NCBI GenBank assembly: GCA_963922815.1
Contig: CAWUKD010000074.1
Location: 1-16,637, forward strand
Direction: 5' to 3'
Length of the DNA: 16,637 nt
Source: SZUA-146 sp963922815
GTDB lineage: Bacteria > Pseudomonadota > Gammaproteobacteria > Steroidobacterales > SZUA-146
The position numbers were made by a program, and so were the translations under genes. The notes below the pieces were generated by a model, which worked only from the letters and a program-made list of their open reading frames with translations, was not told where the DNA came from and made no database searches. Shown piece after piece: positions 1 to 5,972 of the stretch. The number at the start of each line of letters is the position of its first letter. Position 1 is the first letter of the stretch.

Positions 1-101
1 AAACGCTGACCGATCTGGCTGGCGAGTACGGCGTGTCAGCGGAACGCATTCGACAGATCGAAAGCCGTGGTCTGAAGCTGCACAAAGCGAGCATGGCGTA
101 A
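1..101 (+). CDS. rpoH: RNA polymerase sigma factor RpoH (sigma-32), C-terminal end only
   Basis: Only the last 32 residues are inside the window; the first full codon begins at base 3 and the gene ends with TAA at 99-101. The visible peptide is region 4.2 of a sigma-70-family factor, the helix-turn-helix that contacts the -35 promoter element. It contains LAGEYGVSAERIRQIE, close to the end of enterobacterial RpoH (LADRYGVSAERVRQLE). The short tail that stops soon after this helix fits RpoH better than RpoD or RpoS. RpoH directs heat-shock transcription. The gene is followed by two hairpins with T-runs, so transcription should end before the convergent receptor gene. The rest of the protein cannot be seen, so a related alternative sigma factor remains possible. 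Confidence 0.8.
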   Translation, partial: TLTDLAGEYGVSAERIRQIESRGLKLHKASMA

Positions 102-175
102 GCGCCATCGAGCGGGCTTACCGCCCGATCTGATATTCAATCAATTGATTCCTGAGCCGCCCGGACCGGTCGGCT

Positions 176-197
176 CAACCGTGCTCGGTTGTTTTTT
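176..197 (+). terminator. Intrinsic terminator downstream of rpoH
   Basis: The stem CAACCG/CGGTTG closes a 4-nt loop (TGCT) and is followed at once by six T residues (192-197). It lies 75 nt after the rpoH stop. Just upstream, GAGCCG (154-159) can pair with CGGCTC (171-176), and this competes for one base with the terminator stem. Confidence 0.75.
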
Positions 198-217
198 GTA
201 ACGGCCACCTGCGTCAA

Positions 218-245
218 CGCAGCACCCACCTGGCTGCGGCTTTTT
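218..245 (+). terminator. Second possible terminator behind rpoH
   Basis: The stem CGCAGC/GCTGCG with a 9-nt loop is followed by GC and five T residues (241-245). It would back up the first terminator and protect the convergent receptor gene from read-through. The remaining bases 102-321 hold no gene that I can see, and no clear terminator for the minus-strand receptor. Confidence 0.5.
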
Positions 246-321
246 CTGCTACCGGAATTGTGAACCGCGCGTAGGCTTGCGAAGGCCTGCGAAGAATTGA
301 ACCGTCGGCTGTCGAACGCTG

Positions 322-2604
322 CTACAGGCTAAATCGAAAACCGAGAGAGTACGTTGAATCTCTGAGCGGTCGCGCACCGTAAGGCTGACGTCCGACAATT
401 GCTACCTCGTCCGTAATGTTTTCCCACTTGCCATACACGCTCAGACGCGGGTTGATGGTGTAGTGCGTGGACACGTCGAACACGGTGAACGCATCGGTTT
501 GCTCAAACTCGCCGCACATGGCGCGAACGCACACTTCGTCAACGTGATTCATGCGCAGATAGGTAGCCCAGGCGTTACGCTCAAACCCAAGCTCAACTAG
601 CAGCTGGTTTTCAGGAATGTAAGGCAGAGAGTCTCCGCGACTGACGTCGCCGAAAAAGTCCGTGTCGGCAATGTCTGAATCGAACTGACCGTCGAGGTAC
701 GTGTAGCTCAATGTGAGAGGCAGTTGAAACGCACTGCTTTGCACAAGCTGCGCTGTCGCCTGAAGCTCCAGGCCTTTAATGCTCGCAGCATCGCCATTGA
801 ACGCCGAGCCAATCTCGCAGTCGGCGCCGGACGAAGACGTACATTCGCCGAGCAGATTATCGTAGTCGGTCAGAAACACGGCTGCGTCAACGTTGAGCCT
901 TTCAGTCACAACGCGCATGCCGAGCTCGTAGTTGAGGCTTTCCTCTTCGCGGACATCCGGCGAGTTGCTCGGTGCCGTAAAGCCGCGATGCATGCCGCCG
1001 TAAACCGAGAGCTGATCATTGACGCCGTACAGAACCCCCATGCCCGGCAGGAACACGCGCGTGTTGTTGTTTCGCGTGCTGCGCAGGTTATCGTCGGCAC
1101 GACTGGAAGGGTCGGCGGTAAGCCCGTCGCGGATTTCATAGCGCACGCGCGCCTGATCAATGTCTTCGTAGCGAAATCCCGGCGTTAGCGTCCACTTGCC
1201 GATTTCAATGCGGTCATAGGCGTGGAACGACAGCGCTTCGGCGCTCTGGATGCGGTTGCCGGCGTTGCCCAGCAAGCCCAGATCGTCTTCAATCAGCACG
1301 CCACCGGACTGGCTGTAGGTACTGTTTCGCTGCAGTCGGTCTTCTTCGTCTTCGTGGTATCGAAGTCCTACTTCAAACTGATGCGTGACGATGCCAAACA
1401 GTTTGTCCCAGGACAGCCCGAGCTGGATACCGCGTGAATAGTACTCACGTGCGTTGCTGCGCACCTGAAGAGCGCCCTGTGCGGTATCGCCGCCGTCGAG
1501 CACGGCCTGCAGCTGCTGCGCACTGGCACCCGTTATGCCGTCGCCTGAATTGACTCCGGTAATGATCGAGTTCCAGCTCACGCCGTCAAAGTCGGCGGCC
1601 GAACTACTGCCGTCCGCGTCGAAGCGCTCGGTCTTGAACCAGTCGCGTTCGTGCGTGTTGCTGTACGCCGTGGCGGTAAACTCCATCGCACTGTTGAATG
1701 AGGCGAGATACCGAACCACAAACTGCTCATGCTCGGTTTCAATGTTGTCGAGCTGAGACGCCGCGTAGCGACGAAGCGGATCGTCGGAAAAGTCGGCGTC
1801 GGTCAACCCCAGATAGCTTTGATCCGACGACTCGCTCGCGTACTGCAGCTTCACATCAAGCTGGTGATAAACCGGTTTGGCAGGGTCGCTGTTGAAGCGA
1901 AACTTGGCCGTGAAGTCGTCTTTATCAAGGCCCGTGTCTCCGCCTGCAAAATCAATCTCCTGAAAACCAGCGCTGTCCCACAGGTGGGTTTCGATCAGCC
2001 ATCCGTAGCGTGACTGATTGTCTCCGTAGTAGGCGTGCAGACGCGTTGTATCGTTTGATCCGAATTCCGCGTGGACCAGACCACTTCGCTCCTCCGGAAT
2101 CATCGTGGACACCATATTGATCGCTCCGCCCACCGTGTAGGGACCTTGCTTAATGGCAGCGGATCCTTTGAGCACCTCTATCTGTTCCATGCGCCCGGCG
2201 GTTGGAAAGTAGTACGCGGAAGGCGCGGAGTACGGCGCAGGTGCGATCAGCACATTGTCTTCAAGCAGGGTAATGCGACCACTGCGCTCGGTGGCCGTAC
2301 CGCGAATACTCAGGTTGGGTCGCAGTCCGTAGCCGTCTTCAAGCTGAACCGCGATGCCAGGTACGGCACGCAGAATCTGCTGCACGTCGGCGAACTCATG
2401 CTTTTCGAGCGCAACGCTGTCGAGAACCTGGGCGGATCCGGCCGTGTTGGCCGCGTCCTCGCGATCTCCGATAATCGTTATTTCCTCGAGGGCGATATCA
2501 AAGGCTGTCGGGGTGACTTCCGGATTGGGCAACGTCTCGGCAGTGGCGGTTGCTGAATGAACGGACAGGGCAGCGGCAATGGCAACGGAGAGTAAAGAGC
2601 GCAT
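322..2604 (-). CDS. FecA-like TonB-dependent outer-membrane receptor
   Basis: This is a 760-residue TonB-dependent receptor. A signal peptide (about 1-22, ending ATATA) is followed by a TonB-box-like EEITIIG at 40-46 and a plug domain from about 55 to 175. The plug includes SIRGTATERS, LLEDNVLIAPAPYSAP and EVLKGSAAIKQGPYTVGGAI, wording typical of the FecA/COG4772 branch. The rest is a 22-strand-type barrel ending in YSLGFRFSL. It lacks an N-terminal STN signalling domain, so it should be a plain transporter that does not act as a FecI/FecR-type transducer. Two cysteine pairs (LGECTSSSGADC and VCVRAMC) probably form disulfides in extracellular loops. The Fur-type site on its promoter points to ferric-siderophore or ferric-carboxylate uptake; the ligand is not known. 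It stands alone, with no adjacent ABC transporter or siderophore genes. The chain ends in Leu; most barrels end in an aromatic residue. Confidence 0.93.
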   Translation of the reverse strand: MRSLLSVAIAAALSVHSATATAETLPNPEVTPTAFDIALEEITIIGDREDAANTAGSAQVLDSVALEKHEFADVQQILRAVPGIAVQLEDGYGLRPNLSIRGTATERSGRITLLEDNVLIAPAPYSAPSAYYFPTAGRMEQIEVLKGSAAIKQGPYTVGGAINMVSTMIPEERSGLVHAEFGSNDTTRLHAYYGDNQSRYGWLIETHLWDSAGFQEIDFAGGDTGLDKDDFTAKFRFNSDPAKPVYHQLDVKLQYASESSDQSYLGLTDADFSDDPLRRYAASQLDNIETEHEQFVVRYLASFNSAMEFTATAYSNTHERDWFKTERFDADGSSSAADFDGVSWNSIITGVNSGDGITGASAQQLQAVLDGGDTAQGALQVRSNAREYYSRGIQLGLSWDKLFGIVTHQFEVGLRYHEDEEDRLQRNSTYSQSGGVLIEDDLGLLGNAGNRIQSAEALSFHAYDRIEIGKWTLTPGFRYEDIDQARVRYEIRDGLTADPSSRADDNLRSTRNNNTRVFLPGMGVLYGVNDQLSVYGGMHRGFTAPSNSPDVREEESLNYELGMRVVTERLNVDAAVFLTDYDNLLGECTSSSGADCEIGSAFNGDAASIKGLELQATAQLVQSSAFQLPLTLSYTYLDGQFDSDIADTDFFGDVSRGDSLPYIPENQLLVELGFERNAWATYLRMNHVDEVCVRAMCGEFEQTDAFTVFDVSTHYTINPRLSVYGKWENITDEVAIVGRQPYGARPLRDSTYSLGFRFSL

Positions 2605-2632
2605 GATGGCAACTTCGAATGTGAGTGTTAAT

Positions 2633-2657
2633 GCAAATGATAACGATTCTTATTTGC
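2633..2657. promoter_or_regulatory. Fur-box-like palindrome over the receptor promoter
   Basis: The arms GCAAAT (2633-2638) and ATTTGC (2652-2657) are perfectly inverted. The AT-rich core AATGATAACGATTCTTATT matches the Fur consensus pattern of GATAAT repeats well. The site overlaps the -10 and much of the spacer, so an iron-loaded Fur would be expected to block RNA polymerase. This is inferred from the match and from the kind of gene controlled. Confidence 0.75.
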
Positions 2658-2665
2658 GTTAGCAA
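2637..2665 (-). promoter_or_regulatory. Sigma-70-type promoter of the FecA-like receptor
   Basis: Read on the minus strand, TTGCTA (2660-2665) and TATCAT (2637-2642) are separated by 17 nt. This is a good -35/-10 pair about 33 nt upstream of the start codon. No strong Shine-Dalgarno precedes the ATG; GAAG about 10 nt upstream is the best candidate. Confidence 0.7.
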
Positions 2666-2718
2666 CCTGTTTATTCACACAGTCTTCACGCGGATTCACA
2701 GGGTTTTACATCAGACAT

Positions 2719-2747
2719 TTGACCTGTCTTCACCACCCTCCTAGTAT
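2719..2747 (+). promoter_or_regulatory. Sigma-70-type promoter of the dodecin gene
   Basis: TTGACC (2719-2724) and TAGTAT (2742-2747) are separated by exactly 17 nt, about 67 nt upstream of the dodecin start codon. The predicted transcript has a leader of roughly 60 nt carrying a palindrome. Confidence 0.7.
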
Positions 2748-2776
2748 CCTTGGCTAGCACTCGCAACCATTGAAGT

Positions 2777-2791
2777 GTGGAAAGTTTCCAC
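2777..2791. repeat. Perfect palindrome in the dodecin leader
   Basis: GTGGAAAGTTTCCAC is a 7-1-7 perfect inverted repeat lying between the -10 element and the ribosome binding site. Outer bases AAG/CTT can extend it past one bulged T, and it is followed by TTAATTTTT. It could be a repressor operator, a small RNA hairpin, or a weak terminator-like attenuator. Confidence 0.55.
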
Positions 2792-2813
2792 TTAATTTTT
2801 AGGGAGTTAAATC

Positions 2814-3020
2814 ATGACAACAGTCGCACGCGTGACAGAAATTACGGCGTCCAGCACGAAAAGCTTTGAAGATGCGGTTCGCCAGGGCGTAAGCCGGGCG
2901 TCGAAAACGCTGGATAACATAACCGGGGCCTGGATCGACGGTCAGAAAGTAGTCGTCGCCGATGGCGAAGTCACCGAATACCGGGTAACCATGAAAATTA
3001 CCTTCGTGCTCAAAGACTAA
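2814..3020 (+). CDS. Dodecin family flavin-binding protein
   Basis: The 68-residue product has the full length and pattern of dodecins, small proteins that form dodecameric shells storing or buffering flavins. Visible hallmarks are the N-terminal strand VARVTEITASST, the single helix SFEDAVRQGVSRASKTL, then NITGAWIDGQKVVV and a C-terminal EYRVTMKITFVL strand. Trp40 corresponds to the tryptophan that stacks on the flavin ring in the Halobacterium protein. The position of the Halobacterium flavin-contacting Gln55 is Arg57 here, a change that I believe also occurs in other proteobacterial dodecins. The start is well supported by AGGGAG at 2801-2806, 7 nt before ATG. The gene is monocistronic, with its own promoter and terminator, and is divergent from the Fur-type receptor. 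Confidence 0.93.
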   Translation: MTTVARVTEITASSTKSFEDAVRQGVSRASKTLDNITGAWIDGQKVVVADGEVTEYRVTMKITFVLKD

Positions 3021-3041
3021 GCGAAGGCCATCACGAATAAT

Positions 3042-3075
3042 AAAGCCCCGCACACTGGGTGTACGGGGCTTTTTT
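3042..3075. terminator. Bidirectional terminator between dodecin and the DUF3465 gene
   Basis: AAAGCCCCG (3042-3050) pairs with CGGGGCTTT (3064-3072). An inner ACAC/GTGT can extend the helix to a 3-nt loop. T residues follow on the plus strand (3070-3075). An A-rich stretch precedes the stem, giving a T-rich tail on the minus strand, so it can end both convergent transcripts. Confidence 0.85.
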
Positions 3076-3169
3076 ATGCGCTACGGATTTATCGCGCCGA
3101 CGTACTGACCGGCGGCCCGTGCATACGGACCACCGAACGGGATGCGACACTCGTAAGGGCCAGGCAGAA

Positions 3170-3673
3170 TCACTCGTAGGTTTTCTTGCGATGACTGATC
3201 CAGCCGCCGGCTTTGCGCCCCCGGGGGTCGTGGTGGGTCCAGTGCACAACCCCTCCGCGATCGTTCCACTCATACTCGCCGCGAAACTCTACCTGATCGC
3301 CACGGCTCAGCGGCACTTTCGGCGCCAGATCAATATTGTGCGCAATCAGCACCGTGTGCCCGGTGCTTAGCTCCACCAAGAAACGCTGATGGCGCGAACC
3401 TTCGTTATCGTCGGCAAGCACTCTGGCCACCTGACCGCTCGCCTGCACCCAAACATCACTTCGCCCGGCCTCAAAGCTTTCTACGATCAGCTGCGTGTCA
3501 TCAATCCCGGAGACACCGGAACTTTGCGTACCCTCGACCTGCTGGCCGGTGCGCGCCGACCCGGAGCTGCCGGAGTTTTGTTGATCGCCATTGAGGTACT
3601 CGTTGCCGAGGTACAGCACGACTAACAGAGCGAGCACTCCAATTTGTTTTAATAAACTGGCCGGTTTTTTCAC
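3170..3673 (-). CDS. DUF3465 family protein with N-terminal membrane anchor
   Basis: The product is 167 residues. The N-terminus KKPASLLKQIGVLALLVVLYLG is a signal anchor or uncleaved signal peptide. A Gly/Ser/Gln-rich linker (about 28-55) follows, then the DUF3465 core from about 70 to the end. The core contains ASGQVARVLADDNEGSRHQRF, VLIAHNIDLAPKVPL, GEYEWNDRGGVVHW and THHDPRGRKAGGWI. The conserved His and Asp residues and the short beta-rich layout suggest a small OB-like domain, but no activity is known for the family. I infer that the core lies in the periplasm. The start is a GTG at 3671-3673: an in-frame TGA lies three codons upstream and there is no in-frame ATG, so the start is forced although its ribosome binding site is weak. 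It converges on the dodecin gene and shares its terminator. Confidence 0.85.
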   Translation of the reverse strand: MKKPASLLKQIGVLALLVVLYLGNEYLNGDQQNSGSSGSARTGQQVEGTQSSGVSGIDDTQLIVESFEAGRSDVWVQASGQVARVLADDNEGSRHQRFLVELSTGHTVLIAHNIDLAPKVPLSRGDQVEFRGEYEWNDRGGVVHWTHHDPRGRKAGGWISHRKKTYE

Positions 3674-3815
3674 AGGGGTTCATCCGTCTTGACAGGATTC
3701 GAGATGATGTCGACTCTCGCGCGGCTGCGCAAGCCCGCCGGAAACCCGCCGCTGTCGTGGCCAGCTCCGATCTGAACGTTAACGATGTGGATTGCGGCGT
3801 ACGTTGAGGAAGAGA

Positions 3816-4553
3816 CTAGTGCTCTGACAATGCCTGACGGGCCCGCTCACATTGAGCGTTAACCGCATCCTCCATCGCCTTTCTATAGTCTTCCAGCTTG
3901 TCGGCCGGCGTATTGCGCGGCACTTCAATGGGCTCAGACACGCTAACTGCCACTCGAGCGAATGGTTTTGGAATAACAAAATGGTCCCAGCGCTTGCTTA
4001 AGACCCACGCCCTGTCGGCTGCACTGCCGAGCGCAACCATGGGCGCGCCGCCGATGCGGGCCATCAGCACCGCACCTTCCTTGAAGTGATGCTGCGGTCC
4101 CAGCGGTCCGTCGGCCGTGGTCACTATCGACACCCCGCGCTTCATGCTCGCGTGCATGTCTCTGAGCACCAGCGCTCCGGAGGTATTGGACGACCCCCGG
4201 ATCACTTCGGCACCCCAGGCTCGCGCGATGCGTGCCGGCACTTCGCCGTCAACCGACCCCGAAACCAGAAACGCCATTCGGTGTCCTCGGCGAATCCACT
4301 GTTTAATCGTACTCGTGCACAAAATGTGGTTCTGGTGCCAGTAGCACGGTGCAAACAGGGTGTCGCTGTCGATGAGTTCGCTTACGCTTGCCGGAATCTC
4401 AACCGGCTTGATGCGGTAACTCATCCACAGCGTGCGCAATATCAGCCGCAGCAGCGGGAGCATGATCAGATATGAGACGCGGCGCCCGAACGTCATACGC
4501 CGATTGGATGCCTTGCCTCTGCGAACGTCGGCGTGATCATTGGAGTGTGTCAT
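3816..4553 (-). CDS. DUF374 lysophospholipid acyltransferase-like protein
   Basis: The product is 245 residues with one hydrophobic segment near the N-terminus (about 27-44), followed by the DUF374 acyltransferase core. Motifs in order are APCYWHQNHIL (68-78, the family's WH segment), FLVSGSVDGE (95-104), RGSSNTSGA (119-127) and TTADGPLGPQ (145-154). The last corresponds to the usual TPDGPRGP, with Pro and Arg replaced. WDHFVIPKPF (189-198) follows. DUF374 proteins are related to LPLAT enzymes such as LpxL/PlsC and are expected to move an acyl chain at the inner membrane. The start ATG has no strong Shine-Dalgarno; Met20 at 4496 is an alternative. The gene is divergent from the P450/acyl-ligase operon with a gap of about 90-107 bp, so shared control and a linked lipid pathway are possible but unproven. 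Confidence 0.85.
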   Translation of the reverse strand: MTHSNDHADVRRGKASNRRMTFGRRVSYLIMLPLLRLILRTLWMSYRIKPVEIPASVSELIDSDTLFAPCYWHQNHILCTSTIKQWIRRGHRMAFLVSGSVDGEVPARIARAWGAEVIRGSSNTSGALVLRDMHASMKRGVSIVTTADGPLGPQHHFKEGAVLMARIGGAPMVALGSAADRAWVLSKRWDHFVIPKPFARVAVSVSEPIEVPRNTPADKLEDYRKAMEDAVNAQCERARQALSEH

Positions 4554-4660
4554 AAACTGTGTCCGTCAAACGGGGTTTGCAGGTGATGGCCGCACTATCG
4601 GTCAAGACCACGTCAATGTAAAATCGGCCTACTCAAGCGCCCGTGGAAACCACACTGATC

Positions 4661-5971
4661 ATGAACCCTCCCAACGACCAGCCCATGACGGTGCCCGGAC
4701 CCGCCGAGCCTGTACAGATCGGGATCGATCCCGAAGGCCTGGACGTGCTGAAGGAGCTGCAGCGCGAGTACGGCAATATTGTGGCCATCACCAGGCCGAA
4801 CGGACGGCGGGGTTTGTTTATCAATCAGCCGGACCTGATCCACCGCATTTTGGTTAAGCACCACAGCAAGTTTCAAAAAGGCCCCGGTTTCGAGCGGGTA
4901 AAAATGCTGCTTGGGAACGGCATTATTGTCAGCGATGGCACAACCTGGCGCCGATCCAGACGCATGATTCAACCGGCTTTCTCACGTAAGCAGCTCAACC
5001 GGCTCATTGGCATGATGCACGACTGCTGCCTGCGACGCGCCGAACGGTGGCAGGCGCTGAGCGCCGACCCGGGCCATGTTGATGTGACGCGTGAAATGAA
5101 CGATGCCGGTCTCGAGCTCATACTGCGCGCGATTTTCGGGAAAGACTACGACAACTCGATAACCCGTACTGGCACCAATCCGTTCGCCTTTCTAAGCGAA
5201 GACACCACGCGCGATCTGCGGGTGGTGATGCAGGTGCGTGAACTGCGCACACTGATTCTCGGCATTATTGAGAAGCGTCGTGAGGAGCCCGGGGAAGCCG
5301 ATTTCGATTTTCTGAGCGTGCTGATCAGCCAAACGGACAAGGAAGGCGTGGGCTACTCGGACAAAGAACTGCTGGACGAGATCATCACGCTGACCGTTGC
5401 TGGCTACGAGACGTCAGCGGGCACGCTGAACTGGGCGTGGTATCTGATTTCGACGCATCCGGAGATTGAACAAAAGCTTCTCGCCGAATACGCGTCGGTC
5501 TACGCACAAACGAACGAACTGACGGCCGAAGTGCTGGGTTCGATGACCTATTCTCAGCAGGTTCTGGATGAAACGCTGCGGCTCTATCCGCCGGTGTGGC
5601 TGTTCACACGTCGCGCCGTGACGACCTTTGGTCTGGACGACCTGCGAATTGACGAAGGCACTGACATCTACATATCGCCGCTGCTGCTTCAGACGACCGA
5701 GGCGCACTGGCCCGACGCCCACGCGTTTGATCCCGAGCGGTATGCACCCGACAAAACCATCGAAGATGGTTTATCCTTGCCGTTTTCACTGGGGCCTCGT
5801 CGCTGCCTTGGCGAGTATTTTTCGTTTCTCGAAATGAAGCTTATGCTCGCCACGCTGCTGCCCCGGTTCATACTTCGACCGCAAAGTGACGCTCAGCCTC
5901 AACTGGAGCTGGGTATCAATCTTCGGTCGCAGGACCCTATCCATCTGAACATCGAATCAAGAGCCTCCTGA
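4661..5971 (+). CDS. Cytochrome P450
   Basis: This is a soluble bacterial P450 of 436 residues from the ATG at 4661 (442 if the in-frame GTG at 4643 is used; neither has a strong ribosome binding site). Key elements are all present: WRRSRRMIQPAF in the C-helix, the I-helix oxygen-activation motif AGYETSA (247-253), ExxR as ETLR (304-307), and the haem loop FSLGPRRCLGEYF with ligand Cys382. The overall layout, with no transmembrane anchor, resembles fatty-acid-type bacterial P450s. The stop is one nucleotide before the start of an acyl-AMP ligase with a carrier domain. The likely substrate is therefore a fatty acyl chain, perhaps still bound to the carrier, as in P450 BioI with acyl-ACP; this is inference. 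No ferredoxin or reductase is in the window, so electrons must come from elsewhere. Confidence 0.95.
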   Translation: MNPPNDQPMTVPGPAEPVQIGIDPEGLDVLKELQREYGNIVAITRPNGRRGLFINQPDLIHRILVKHHSKFQKGPGFERVKMLLGNGIIVSDGTTWRRSRRMIQPAFSRKQLNRLIGMMHDCCLRRAERWQALSADPGHVDVTREMNDAGLELILRAIFGKDYDNSITRTGTNPFAFLSEDTTRDLRVVMQVRELRTLILGIIEKRREEPGEADFDFLSVLISQTDKEGVGYSDKELLDEIITLTVAGYETSAGTLNWAWYLISTHPEIEQKLLAEYASVYAQTNELTAEVLGSMTYSQQVLDETLRLYPPVWLFTRRAVTTFGLDDLRIDEGTDIYISPLLLQTTEAHWPDAHAFDPERYAPDKTIEDGLSLPFSLGPRRCLGEYFSFLEMKLMLATLLPRFILRPQSDAQPQLELGINLRSQDPIHLNIESRAS

Positions 5972-5972
5972 T

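Noticed and set aside
724..2560. Several plus-strand open frames inside the FecA-like receptor gene
   Set aside because: They are antisense to a well-supported receptor with intact domains; their translations show no motif and no ribosome binding sites.
3501..3683. Minus-strand frame starting at the ATG just upstream of the DUF3465 start
   Set aside because: It is in another frame from the conserved DUF3465 sequence and ends after 60 residues with no recognisable content. The family match continues in the GTG-started frame, so no frameshift need be assumed.
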